Source of the DNA: a virus
Direction: 5' to 3' (one strand)
DNA length: 35,929 nt
Virus record (IMG/VR): IMGVR_UViG_3300025128_000151
Location: 1 to 35,929 of that record
Shown here: positions 4,881 through 11,000 of the stretch, one piece after another
Numbering within the stretch: the first letter of the stretch is position 1
Layout: every line of letters begins with the position of its first letter
Program-made: the position numbers and the translations under genes
The notes under the pieces: generated by a model
What the model was told of the DNA's origin: nothing
What the model saw: only the letters and a program-made list of their open reading frames with translations
Databases searched by the model: none

Positions 4881-5056
4881 GTCCATACGAGAGCTTTTGT
4901 CAACGAATGTGGCTTGACTACTGTGATGAACATCAGCAGCCAATCGGTGGAGAAAAGTTGTTAAATTATGACGAATACTGCGATCAGTATTCAACTTACT
5001 TGGAGGAGAAATATGTGGCAGGCATTACTAAAACTGTCTCTACTCTTAGTCATTAG
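4877..5056 (+). CDS. Small acidic hypothetical protein (59 aa)
   Basis: ATG 4877 overlaps the glutaredoxin stop (ATGA) and has the excellent site ACAGGAGG. The product is acidic and aromatic (SPYESFCQRMWLDYCDEHQQPIGGEKLLNYDEYCDQYSTYLEEKY) with three Cys. It resembles small acidic phage proteins that I cannot name. The last 15 residues overlap the lipoprotein gene in another frame. Confidence 0.65.
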   Translation: MSPYESFCQRMWLDYCDEHQQPIGGEKLLNYDEYCDQYSTYLEEKYVAGITKTVSTLSH

Positions 5057-5198
5057 TGGTTGTGCTACAGAATTCAAACCAGACTACTACGACTATCCAG
5101 TAGAATGTTACGAAGATGAAATAAAAATTTGCGATGGGCACACGCCCAGGAATTTAGAGTGTAAATGCTACACTCGAATTGTAAGGACCACTTATTAA
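5013..5198 (+). CDS. Small cysteine-rich lipoprotein (61 aa)
   Basis: ATG 5013 has GGAGGAG at 6 nt. Residues 1-18 form a signal peptide with the lipobox VISGC, so lipidation would fall on the Cys of that motif. The mature part is about 44 residues, with Cys at VECYEDEIKICDG and LECKCYTR, a pattern suited to disulfides in the periplasm. Its stop overlaps the IscU start (taATG). A periplasmic lipoprotein next to cytoplasmic Fe-S genes is odd; no function is assigned. Confidence 0.75.
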   Translation: MWQALLKLSLLLVISGCATEFKPDYYDYPVECYEDEIKICDGHTPRNLECKCYTRIVRTTY

Positions 5199-5572
5199 TG
5201 GCTTACTCAGATAAAGTGTTGGATCACTACCAGAATCCGAGAAACGTAGGAAAATGGGAAGAATCCGAAGATATCGGTACAGGTATGGTGGGAGCACCCG
5301 CCTGTGGAGACGTTATGCGTCTACAGATAAAGGTGAAAGACGGCATCATAGAAGATGCTAAGTTTAAAACTTATGGTTGTGGAAGTGCTATAGCTTCGAG
5401 TTCTCTTTTGACCGAATGGGTGAAAGGAAGGACGTTGGACGAAGCGAATAGTATTAGAAACACCGAGATCGCGGAAGAGCTTGCTCTACCTCCAGTAAAG
5501 ATTCATTGTTCAGTACTGGCAGAGGATGCGATTAAAGCAGCTATTCGTGATATAAGGGAAAAGCAAACATGA
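5198..5572 (+). CDS. iscU: IscU-type Fe-S cluster scaffold protein
   Basis: A 124-aa protein with every diagnostic feature of IscU: C36 in GAPACGDVM with D38, C61 in TYGCGSAIASSS, and C104 in LPPVKIHCSVLAEDA, where the LPPVK stretch is the HscA chaperone recognition motif. Length matches cellular IscU (about 128 aa). IscU assembles [2Fe-2S] clusters from IscS-derived sulfur in the cytoplasm. IscS, HscA and HscB are not seen here, so the phage scaffold presumably uses host partners. ATG 5198 overlaps the previous stop and has AAGGA upstream. All ligands are intact, so it is probably functional. Confidence 0.95.
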   Translation: MAYSDKVLDHYQNPRNVGKWEESEDIGTGMVGAPACGDVMRLQIKVKDGIIEDAKFKTYGCGSAIASSSLLTEWVKGRTLDEANSIRNTEIAEELALPPVKIHCSVLAEDAIKAAIRDIREKQT

Positions 5573-5889
5573 TCAGTTTAACCCCCGTTGCAGCTTCACA
5601 TATAACCAATTACCTAGAAAACCGTGGAAAAGGAATCGGCATACGTGTTGCCGTACAGACCACAGGATGCTCAGGTTTCATGTATGTGCTAGAACCAGTG
5701 GATGAACGAAATACCGAAGATGAACACTTTTTTAGTCAAGGCGTGGATCTGTTCGTAGACAAGAAAAGTCTTCTCTACGTGCAGGGCACAGAAATGGATT
5801 ATGTAAAAGAGGGGCTGAATGAAGGGTTTAACTTTAAGAATCCTAATGTTTCAGCAGAATGCGGTTGTGGCGAGAGCTTCAACATTTAG
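5569..5889 (+). CDS. A-type Fe-S cluster carrier (IscA/ErpA family)
   Basis: A 106-aa HesB/IscA-fold protein with the three invariant cysteines: C34 in TTGCSGFMYVLE and C98/C100 in the C-terminal ECGCGESF. A-type carriers accept clusters from IscU and hand them to apo-enzymes. The ATG overlaps the iscU stop by 4 nt, so the two are translationally coupled and probably form a scaffold-carrier pair. Whether it is closer to IscA, ErpA or SufA cannot be told by eye. Candidate clients in this window are not obvious; an Fe-S host protein or a phage protein elsewhere is possible. Confidence 0.93.
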   Translation: MISLTPVAASHITNYLENRGKGIGIRVAVQTTGCSGFMYVLEPVDERNTEDEHFFSQGVDLFVDKKSLLYVQGTEMDYVKEGLNEGFNFKNPNVSAECGCGESFNI

Positions 5890-5898
5890 GAGAGTAAC

Positions 5899-6090
5899 AT
5901 GGAGAGCGAACTACCAGACGACTTAACAATTATAGACAATAGATTAGTTCAGTATCTAATACTGACAGGCTATTACTTGTATCAGGGACATAATTTGGAG
6001 GACATTTCTACAAATTCTTTATCTAACTTAAAAGAGCTTGTAGAACTTGAAATCCTGTATAGACAGAACAAAGAAGAATTTGAGGCATAG
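5899..6090 (+). CDS. Small hypothetical protein (63 aa)
   Basis: ATG 5899 has the site TAGGAGAGTAAC. The product is acidic and predicted helical (DDLTIIDNRLVQYLILTGYYLYQGHNLEDIS, then LKELVELEILYRQNKEEFEA). No family recognised. It follows the Fe-S carrier by 9 nt, so is probably in the same transcript. Confidence 0.6.
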   Translation: MESELPDDLTIIDNRLVQYLILTGYYLYQGHNLEDISTNSLSNLKELVELEILYRQNKEEFEA

Positions 6091-6091
6091 T

Positions 6092-6322
6092 ATGGAAAAG
6101 ACAGAACTACACAGTTTTATTAGTAAAGATAAGGAATTTGAGGCAAAAGTATTTATATATGAAGATAAGTTTTCTGCTTATCGTCATGTTGTAGAAGTCT
6201 ATCGTGAGGGCGCACACACGGCTACTTATGATTTCAGTAATGAAAACATGGCTAAGTATTGGGCCGATGATTGTATGCTAGACTATGAATTATCCCGCGT
6301 TGCTAAGAGAGGAGAAAACTAA
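6092..6322 (+). CDS. Small hypothetical protein (76 aa)
   Basis: ATG 6092 is 1 nt after the previous stop; AATTTGAGG serves as ribosome site. The product is a mixed alpha/beta protein (LHSFISKDKEFEAKVFIYEDKFSAYRHVVEVYREGAHTATYDFSNENMAKYWADDCMLDYELSRV). Not recognised. It is the last rightward gene before the convergent minus-strand operon, and its 3' end overlaps the 6290-6478 gene tail to tail by 33 nt. Confidence 0.6.
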   Translation: MEKTELHSFISKDKEFEAKVFIYEDKFSAYRHVVEVYREGAHTATYDFSNENMAKYWADDCMLDYELSRVAKRGEN

Positions 6323-6478
6323 TTCTAAGTACTCTCCTCGTAGCTCCTCTGGACATACATCAATACTTGGATATAACTCCAGTATCGAAACTTCAGGTTG
6401 TGGTAAGTTCTTTTTAGGCTCTTTTCTGGGTTCCTTTCTTGGGAATCCCTGGGCCTTGTAGTACTTATAAGCTCTCAA
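6290..6478 (-). CDS. Small hypothetical protein (62 aa), end of leftward operon
   Basis: On the minus strand, a TTG start at 6478 has the good site GGAGATAATTC. The N terminus is basic and Pro/Lys-rich (YYKAQGFPRKEPRKEPKKNLPQPE) and the C terminus acidic (EELRGEYLELVFSSL). Not recognised. It follows bS21 by 4 nt and is last in the four-gene leftward operon. Its 3' end overlaps the last rightward gene, and no terminator is visible between the two. Confidence 0.55.
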   Translation of the reverse strand: MRAYKYYKAQGFPRKEPRKEPKKNLPQPEVSILELYPSIDVCPEELRGEYLELVFSSLSNAG

Positions 6479-6482
6479 AGAA

Positions 6483-6689
6483 TTATCTCCTCTTTGTCGG
6501 GCCGTCCCTCATTTGTTGTCTCTTCTGAGACCTTAACGTTCCTTCCATTTTCTGGCGTCTTCGTTTTGCTGAGGGCTTCTCATAATGAGTCCTCGATCGA
6601 ATTAATTGGAGCTTTCCATCCTCTTCGACCTTACGTTTAAACCTTGAAATTGCTTTTTCAATGTTATTATTTTTAACTTCCACTCTCAC
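6483..6689 (-). CDS. rpsU: Ribosomal protein bS21
   Basis: A 68-aa basic protein with the bS21 layout: beta start (MRVEVKNNN), helix with ISRFKRKVEEDGKL, the diagnostic THYEKPSAKRRRQK (compare EFYEKPTTERKRAK in E. coli S21) and a long basic C-terminal helix. Cellular bS21 is about 70 aa, exchangeable on the 30S subunit and close to the anti-Shine-Dalgarno region, so a phage copy could bias initiation towards phage mRNA; that role is inference. bS21 is known from other phages. It starts at GTG 6689 (GTG 6683 possible) and overlaps the upstream gene by 17 nt. Confidence 0.9.
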   Translation of the reverse strand: MRVEVKNNNIEKAISRFKRKVEEDGKLQLIRSRTHYEKPSAKRRRQKMEGTLRSQKRQQMRDGPTKRR

Positions 6690-6930
6690 TCTCTTTTAAG
6701 TTTTCCATAAATTTTGATAATCTGTTAGCAACACCTAGTTGGTTGTCTACCAGTACCTCTGTGAACTTCATGACCCATGCCATGTCGTAACAAAACTGTT
6801 GATCAGAAACATCTAGATCTAGGTGTTCCTGTGCGTATTCTACAAATTGAAGAGCTAGCATATCAGCAAACTCCTTTGATCTTTTTTGACGTGTGTAATA
6901 TTCGCCCGTAAACTCTAATACTTTACCCAT
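6673..6930 (-). CDS. Hypothetical protein (85 aa) in the bS21 operon
   Basis: From ATG 6930 on the minus strand: a helical protein starting MGKVLEFTGEYYTRQKRSKEFADMLALQFVEYAQEHLDLDVSDQQFCYDMAWVMKFTEVLVDNQLG. The central FCYDMAWVMKF is striking but not assignable by eye. The frame extends to GTG 6969, but that start would lie inside the HTH gene, whereas ATG 6930 falls 7 nt after the HTH stop. Second gene of the leftward operon. Confidence 0.65.
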   Translation of the reverse strand: MGKVLEFTGEYYTRQKRSKEFADMLALQFVEYAQEHLDLDVSDQQFCYDMAWVMKFTEVLVDNQLGVANRLSKFMENLKESESGS

Positions 6931-6937
6931 AATATTC

Positions 6938-7099
6938 TCATTTTGGTGGCCTAGAAAATCTCCAGCCACGCTTCCTCAAGTACTGAACTTGTAGTCTTAT
7001 TGCATTAGGACTGCGCTTTAGATGTTCTGCGCACTGTTCGACTGTTAACAAATAATAGTTCTCCCTAAGCCAAACCCTTTCTCTATCTGTCCAACGCAT
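6938..7099 (-). CDS. Small Myb/SANT-like HTH protein (53 aa)
   Basis: From ATG 7099 on the minus strand: RWTDRERVWLRENYYLLTVEQCAEHLKRSPNAIRLQVQYLRKRGWRFSR. This has the W-spaced first helix and the RS-NAIR--V--L recognition-helix pattern of small Myb-like/HTH proteins of phages, with strong positive charge. It is promoter-proximal in the leftward operon, 29 nt from the -10 box, so it may regulate the divergent promoters or the operon; that is inference. No good ribosome site is seen. Confidence 0.7.
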   Translation of the reverse strand: MRWTDRERVWLRENYYLLTVEQCAEHLKRSPNAIRLQVQYLRKRGWRFSRPPK

Positions 7100-7127
7100 A
7101 TTTAATTTACTTTTTGAGGATACGAGT

Positions 7128-7157
7128 ATTATAATACAGCAGACGTATAAATGTCAA
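7128..7157 (-). promoter_or_regulatory. Leftward promoter of the bS21 operon
   Basis: Minus strand: TTGACA (complement of 7152-7157), 18-bp spacer, TATAAT (complement of 7128-7133), preceded by AAAAAAATATC. It is back to back with the hsp20 promoter 58 bp away, forming a divergent pair. Confidence 0.85.
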
Positions 7158-7214
7158 GATATTTTTTTAACTATGCCTTAAATAAAGCTTGTATTACCAC
7201 GTTAAAAATAGTTC

Positions 7215-7243
7215 TTGACATTCACATATGAACCCTGTATAAT
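7215..7243 (+). promoter_or_regulatory. Rightward promoter of hsp20
   Basis: TTGACA (7215-7220), 17-bp spacer, TATAAT (7238-7243), with the full extension AAAAATAGTTC: a consensus-perfect promoter. The predicted +1 is about 7250, leaving an unusually long leader of about 199 nt. Confidence 0.9.
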
Positions 7244-7249
7244 ATACGG

Positions 7250-7443
7250 ATCGAATGGTAAATCGTTTATCATTCGTGCAGGCGTAAGTGGATAGGAAGT
7301 AACTTACCTATCGGGTGGGCTGGTCATAGGTAGAGGTCGCACTCCAACGAAGATTGCTACTTATATGGGATTTTACGCCTTTCAATAACTCGTGGTTCCG
7401 TTTAGGACCACAATTCGCCTTCCGTATGGGGGCTTATAGGAGA
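7250..7443 (+). promoter_or_regulatory. Structured 5' leader of hsp20 (candidate RNA thermometer or riboswitch)
   Basis: The predicted transcript begins 3 nt before a 10-bp hairpin (7253-7262 with 7266-7275). An 8-bp helix AGGCGTAA/TTACGCCT (7280-7287 with 7373-7380) closes an 85-nt domain that contains GATAGG/CCTATC (7291-7312) and further potential pairing. A GTGGT/ACCAC hairpin (7392-7411) follows, then GCCTTC/GGGGGC just upstream of the ribosome site AGGAGA (7438-7443). The layout suggests post-transcriptional control; no known riboswitch consensus was recognised. Confidence 0.55.
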
Positions 7444-7448
7444 AATAA

Positions 7449-7877
7449 ATGACTACAGTACAAGCACTGTCGAACGATACGTTCAACCGTATGTGGCTCG
7501 GTTTTGACCACATTCACAACCATATGACGAATATGGCTAAATTCAATAATATAGAGTATCCAAGGTATAATATAAAGACCGTAAATGGCGATGATTATGT
7601 TCTTGAGATGGCCCTTCCTGGTTGGAAGAAGGAATGGGTTCATATTGACCACTCTAAAGTTGAGAACAGCCTCTTAATCAGAGGTGAGAGACCAAAAACA
7701 GAAAACGAAGAGTCTTATGTTCATAAAGGGATTAGTGGAAAATCATTCACTAGAGACTTTCGACTAGCAGAGCACCTAGAGGTATCAAGTGCAAAACTAG
7801 AAGATGGACTTTTAACGCTTGAGTTAAAACTTAATACGCCTGATGAACTGCAGCCCCAAGTTATAGAAATAGAATAA
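7449..7877 (+). CDS. Small heat-shock protein (Hsp20/alpha-crystallin family)
   Basis: A 142-aa protein with an N-terminal arm (NRMWLGFDHIHNH, like the IbpA start) and an alpha-crystallin domain at about residues 38-130: YPRYNIKTVNGDDYVLEMALPGWKKEWVHI, LLIRGER, and FTRDFRLAEHLEVSSAKLEDGLLTLELK. The C-terminal extension ends PQVIEIE, supplying an I-x-I-type anchor (VIEI). Hsp20 proteins hold unfolding proteins in soluble form; phage copies may protect virion proteins during assembly. It is monocistronic, with its own promoter, structured leader and terminator. Confidence 0.93.
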   Translation: MTTVQALSNDTFNRMWLGFDHIHNHMTNMAKFNNIEYPRYNIKTVNGDDYVLEMALPGWKKEWVHIDHSKVENSLLIRGERPKTENEESYVHKGISGKSFTRDFRLAEHLEVSSAKLEDGLLTLELKLNTPDELQPQVIEIE

Positions 7878-7904
7878 GTTAATAGCTTATCAGGCAAAGT
7901 AAAA

Positions 7905-7935
7905 GGCTCTGCGTTTAACTACGTAGGGCCTTTTT
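7905..7935 (+). terminator. Rho-independent terminator after hsp20
   Basis: GGCTCTGCGT (7905-7914), loop TTAACT, ACGTAGGGCC (7921-7930), then TTTTT. A 10-bp stem with G-U pairs. No promoter is seen between it and the following genes, so read-through must supply them or their promoter is of another type. Confidence 0.85.
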
Positions 7936-7955
7936 CGCTTTAGGAGAAGTGAAAA

Positions 7956-8168
7956 ATGGATACAGACCTATTTAGGGACTCCCTTAAACTGGGAGTTGAT
8001 CCAATCGATGTAATGAAAGTCTATCGTTCCGTAGTAACAGGACTTATCGATAAGATCAGAGAAAAGTTGAGAGATATATGGGACGCAGGCCATGGAGCAA
8101 TACCCATGGTTGGAACCATCTTCGCAGTACTGGCAGCCCCAGTATATGCAGTATGTGCGTTAACGTAG
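7956..8168 (+). CDS. Small membrane protein before lysozyme (holin candidate)
   Basis: ATG 7956 has TAGGAGAAGTG. The 70-aa product has an amphipathic helical first part (RSVVTGLIDKIREKLRDIWDAGHG) and one C-terminal hydrophobic segment (AIPMVGTIFAVLAAPVYAVCAL, about residues 48-69). Its position 18 nt before the lysozyme makes it a holin or lysis-helper candidate, but a C-terminal single span without a positively charged tail is not typical of characterised holins. Confidence 0.55.
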   Translation: MDTDLFRDSLKLGVDPIDVMKVYRSVVTGLIDKIREKLRDIWDAGHGAIPMVGTIFAVLAAPVYAVCALT

Positions 8169-8186
8169 AGAGTAAGGAGTAAATAT

Positions 8187-8645
8187 ATGCAGATGAGTCA
8201 AACGGGCGTTGCCCTTTTAAAGCACTTTGAAGGACTAGAGTTAGAAGCCTACCAAGATTCGGTGGGAGTATGGACTATTGGATATGGACATACTAAACAC
8301 GCTATTAAAGGTATGGTTATAACAGAAGAAGAAGCCGAGGAGATGCTAGTAGAAGAGTTGCCCGAGTACCAGGATTATGTTAGAAACAGTTGTAACATTA
8401 TATTGCAACAACATGAATTTGACGCTTTAGTATGTTGGACATACAATCTTGGGCCTACTAATCTTAATTCCAGTACCATGTTGAGGAAGTTAAACAACGG
8501 GGACTCTAATGAAGTTCCGTTTCAAATGAAGAGATGGGATAAGGCTGGAGGAAAGACTTTGTTAGGACTGTCTCGTCGCAGGAATGCTGAAGCTCTTCTT
8601 TTTAAAGGAGAGGATTGGCAGGATTACTTAGAGGTAGATGCATAG
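8187..8645 (+). CDS. Endolysin, T4-type lysozyme (GH24)
   Basis: A 152-aa muramidase with the GH24 catalytic triad E15 (KHFEG), D24 (AYQDSVG) and T30 (WTIGYGHT), in the E-8-D-5-T spacing of phage lysozymes. Later conserved parts include FDALVCWTYNLG and the C-terminal MKRWDKAGGKTLLGLSRRRNAEALLF. It cleaves peptidoglycan at lysis. No signal peptide is seen, so it needs a holin to cross the inner membrane. Ribosome site AGTAAGGAG. The stop overlaps the spanin start (taGTG). Confidence 0.95.
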   Translation: MQMSQTGVALLKHFEGLELEAYQDSVGVWTIGYGHTKHAIKGMVITEEEAEEMLVEELPEYQDYVRNSCNIILQQHEFDALVCWTYNLGPTNLNSSTMLRKLNNGDSNEVPFQMKRWDKAGGKTLLGLSRRRNAEALLFKGEDWQDYLEVDA

Positions 8646-9052
8646 TGCAGTATATATTTATTATTGCGCTACTAGGATCTCTAGGTGGCCTTGGATACAA
8701 GATGTATACCGATACTATGAATCGGATGCAATCTATAGCAAACGAAAAGGCCGCTCTAGAGGTCCAACTTCAAGAACAAGCAGCAGCTATGGAAGCTCAG
8801 TTAGAAGCCATGAGGTTGCAAACAGAATCTTTAAATGAGATGAATGATAGGGCCGCTATAGTAGAGGCTCAAATGACTTCTTATTTAAAAATTTTTAAGG
8901 ATCACGACCTTACGCGCCTCGCGCGCGCAAAGCCTGGAATGATTGAAACACGGGCAAATAAAAGAACAGATGAAATATTCACGGAGGTAGAAAATGATAC
9001 TAAGCAGGTTGTTGCCACTGACGCCCCTGCTTCTGATGACAGCGTGCGTTAG
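8645..9052 (+). CDS. Inner-membrane spanin subunit (Rz-like)
   Basis: A GTG-started protein of 135 aa: an N-terminal membrane anchor (residues 3-20, YIFIIALLGSLGGLGYKM), then a periplasmic coiled coil rich in Gln/Glu/Ala (about 30-80) and a polar tail, the domain order of i-spanins. It follows the lysozyme directly, and the next gene, a lipoprotein, starts inside it in another frame, as in Rz/Rz1. Spanins fuse inner and outer membranes at the last step of lysis, so the host has an outer membrane. An in-frame start at 8615 would lie within lysozyme. Confidence 0.85.
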   Translation: MQYIFIIALLGSLGGLGYKMYTDTMNRMQSIANEKAALEVQLQEQAAAMEAQLEAMRLQTESLNEMNDRAAIVEAQMTSYLKIFKDHDLTRLARAKPGMIETRANKRTDEIFTEVENDTKQVVATDAPASDDSVR

Positions 9053-9482
9053 TACACCCATCACAGAAGTAGAAATTATTACAAAGCCTATCGAAATTGA
9101 GATAGCGCAACCTGAAAGGCCCCGTGAAGTCAAACTGGAGAGACCTCGATGGTTTGTGGTCAACTCATCCAACCTAGAAGAATTTTTGGCAGAAATAAAA
9201 AGAATACAGAGCGATGAGCCTGTATTTTTTGCGTTTACCCCTCAGGACTATGAGAAAATGTCCTATAACCTACAAGAATTAAGACGATACGTTCTGCAAC
9301 AGAACGAAATAATTGTATACTATGAAAAAATGACCGCGCCGAAGACCACAGAAGAGAAGTCCGAAGAGTTACGGGAGGAACAGCTCGAAGAAGTAAAAGC
9401 AACCGCTACACCAGCTGAAAAACCAGCTAAGTGGCAAGATAGAGTACGGGGGGTGTTTAAACGTGAGAAAAAAGAAGATTAG
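8994..9482 (+). CDS. Outer-membrane lipoprotein, probable o-spanin (Rz1-like)
   Basis: A 162-aa protein with a signal peptide and lipobox LLMTAC, lipidation at about C18. The mature part has a Pro/Glu-rich start (TKPIEIEIAQPERPREVKLERPRW), a mid-region helix (PQDYEKMSYNLQELRRYVLQQNEIIVYYEK) and a charged C terminus. It starts 59 nt inside the i-spanin gene in a different frame, with GGAGGTAGAAA as ribosome site, which supports the o-spanin call. At 162 aa it is long for Rz1, so it may have an extra role. Confidence 0.75.
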   Translation: MILSRLLPLTPLLLMTACVSTPITEVEIITKPIEIEIAQPERPREVKLERPRWFVVNSSNLEEFLAEIKRIQSDEPVFFAFTPQDYEKMSYNLQELRRYVLQQNEIIVYYEKMTAPKTTEEKSEELREEQLEEVKATATPAEKPAKWQDRVRGVFKREKKED

Positions 9483-9693
9483 AGGTAGATTCAGGGGTAA
9501 AACAGGTCAAACAATGGAGGATATGGTTATGTCAGCCCTGGCTAATAGCCAGTATAGGGAAGAAGTTGATAATTACTTTGCTGCACCTGAGCATGAGAAC
9601 TGCGGTACACCAGATTGTTGTAACTCATGCGATGATGAAGAAGGGTTAAACTGGGACAGTCTTGTCCCTCTGCCTAAGAAAGTGGGAAAGTAA
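9463..9693 (+). CDS. Small cysteine-containing hypothetical protein (76 aa)
   Basis: GTG 9463 start, 20 nt inside the o-spanin gene. The N terminus is very basic (RKKKIRGRFRGK). A cluster CGTPDCCNSCDDEEG in the C-terminal half has four Cys within nine residues and could bind a metal. Not recognised. The ribosome site is weak (GGGGGG about 9 nt upstream). Confidence 0.55.
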   Translation: MRKKKIRGRFRGKTGQTMEDMVMSALANSQYREEVDNYFAAPEHENCGTPDCCNSCDDEEGLNWDSLVPLPKKVGK

Positions 9694-9729
9694 TGACGGA
9701 TGATAGGTGGAACTGGTATGGGGAAGAGG

Positions 9730-10182
9730 ATGAAACTAGCAATTGGAAACGATCACGTAGGAATTGAGTTGAAGCTTCAGTTAGACAAATACTTTCACTT
9801 AGGCGGCATAGATACTAAACATTTTGGTGCTTTTAATTCGGATAGGATGAATTATCCAGAAGTTGGTTTTCAAGTTGCTAATGCAGTTAGTTATGGAGAC
9901 TTTGATGTAGGAATTCTAATTTGTGGGACGGGTGTCGGTATGTCTATTGTAGCCAATCGAGTTCCTGGTATTTTTGCTGTTGTCTGTAGTGAGCCGTACT
10001 CAGCAAAAATGTCTAGAGAGCACAATGATTCCAACATTCTTTGTTTAGGAGCAAGAGTAATTGGTCCCGAACTAGGGGAAATGATTGTAGATACATGGTT
10101 GAAAGCAGAGTATAAAGGCGGCCGGCATCAGGTCAGATTGGATATAATTAATAATTATGAAGAAAAAAGACTTAGATACTGA
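9730..10182 (+). CDS. rpiB: Ribose-5-phosphate isomerase B (RpiB/LacAB family)
   Basis: A 150-aa protein matching RpiB in length and motifs: MKLAIGNDHVGIELK (the DH substrate contacts), the catalytic C65 in ICGTGVGMSIVANRVPGIFAVV, and SREHNDSNILCLGARVIG. RpiB interconverts ribulose-5-P and ribose-5-P; ribose-5-P feeds PRPP and nucleotide synthesis, which fits the purN, purM, thyX and RNR genes of this phage. ATG 9730 with GGGAAGAGG is chosen; the frame extends to 9700, but those residues do not match the family. NDHVG replaces the usual SDHAG. Confidence 0.93.
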   Translation: MKLAIGNDHVGIELKLQLDKYFHLGGIDTKHFGAFNSDRMNYPEVGFQVANAVSYGDFDVGILICGTGVGMSIVANRVPGIFAVVCSEPYSAKMSREHNDSNILCLGARVIGPELGEMIVDTWLKAEYKGGRHQVRLDIINNYEEKRLRY

Positions 10183-10444
10183 AATAGAAATTATACCAAA
10201 TGGTAGGTGGGATTGGTACGGAGAAAGTATGAAAAACGAACACAATATTTATAAAGCAAAGTTCTGGATATATGAGGAACAAAAATATGGAACCTGGGAA
10301 GAAAGCCAAGAGTTTTACCGCAAGCTGGACGAGGAGAAAAGAGTTCAAACCACTGAAGCCTATATCCGACAACACCTTTCGTCCAGACCCTCTTCTGGCA
10401 CGCCCGCGTGGAGCGACCTTCGTCGCCGGTTGGTGGAAGACTAA
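10157..10444 (+). CDS. Hypothetical protein (95 aa)
   Basis: Starts at ATG 10157, 26 nt inside rpiB. The product is charged, aromatic and mostly helical (WDWYGESMKNEHNIYKAKFWIYEEQKYGTWEESQEFYRKLDEEKR), with an Arg/Ser-rich C terminus. Not recognised. No clear ribosome site, so expression probably depends on coupling with rpiB. Confidence 0.55.
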   Translation: MKKKDLDTEIEIIPNGRWDWYGESMKNEHNIYKAKFWIYEEQKYGTWEESQEFYRKLDEEKRVQTTEAYIRQHLSSRPSSGTPAWSDLRRRLVED

Positions 10445-10549
10445 ATGACTTTACAAGAATACTACGAAAAATATGGTAGAGATTTTGATTTCTCTGAAGT
10501 ACTTGGAGGTCGTTGTAACGAGGAGGAAGAATGTATTACTTTATACTAA
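10445..10549 (+). CDS. Very small acidic protein (34 aa)
   Basis: ATG 10445 follows directly after the previous stop with GGTGGAAG as ribosome site. It encodes 34 residues (MTLQEYYEKYGRDFDFSEV, then an acidic GGRCNEEEE stretch). It overlaps the next gene by 19 nt. Reported because the spacing and ribosome site are good; no function is visible. Confidence 0.4.
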   Translation: MTLQEYYEKYGRDFDFSEVLGGRCNEEEECITLY

Positions 10550-10824
10550 AATCAATACTTGGTTCCATAGTAGGCAGCAGCTTTTATACCTGGTGGCAGG
10601 ATACTCGTATGGGTGTCTGGTTCCAGAAAAAATTAAATGATACTCTTGATGCATTAGACTGGGAAGTTTTGAAGAAGGAAGAAAAATGGAGAAAAGCGTA
10701 CCCTAATCTAGCATTACAAATGGAAGAAATTCTAGCAGAAAGAGAACGATTAATAACCCGAGTAGAGCGACTCGAAGGCGCTATGGATATACTAGTTCCA
10801 GAGCGTAGGCAAGGAGCAGACTAA
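10531..10824 (+). CDS. Membrane-anchored coiled-coil protein (97 aa)
   Basis: ATG 10531 has the strong site ACGAGGAGGAAG. Residues 1-22 are hydrophobic (YYFILKSILGSIVGSSFYTWW), followed by DTRMGVWFQKKLNDTLDALDWEVLKKEEKW and a C-terminal coiled coil (LQMEEILAERERLITRVERLEGAMDIL). Probably an inner-membrane protein facing the cytoplasm. Function unknown; it sits in a run of three small membrane proteins. Confidence 0.65.
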   Translation: MYYFILKSILGSIVGSSFYTWWQDTRMGVWFQKKLNDTLDALDWEVLKKEEKWRKAYPNLALQMEEILAERERLITRVERLEGAMDILVPERRQGAD

Positions 10825-11000
10825 TGAGCTGGATTAAAAAACGCATGTGGGAACGAACTTCCTTGGATGGTGTAAGTCTAATACTTATAGCAGGATTGGT
10901 ACTAATAGCTGCTCCAATAGTAAAACTATTGGCGTGGCCAGCATTGGCGTACGGAATTTATACTCTAGTGAAGAGCGAAGATAATGAGCAAGACTCTTGA
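10824..11000 (+). CDS. Small membrane protein (58 aa)
   Basis: ATG 10824 overlaps the previous stop (taATG), with AAGGAG upstream. The product has a basic start (SWIKKRMWERTSLDG) and one or two close hydrophobic helices (VSLILIAGLVLIAAPIVKLLAWPALAYGIYTL), most easily read as a hairpin in the inner membrane. It overlaps the next gene by 17 nt. A role in lysis or in the neighbouring EF-hand membrane protein complex is possible but not shown. Confidence 0.65.
   Translation: MSWIKKRMWERTSLDGVSLILIAGLVLIAAPIVKLLAWPALAYGIYTLVKSEDNEQDS

Noticed and set aside
9693-9767. A 24-codon frame starting right after the 9463-9693 gene and running into rpiB
   Set aside because: Very short, with no ribosome site of its own that is distinct from that used for rpiB; probably chance.
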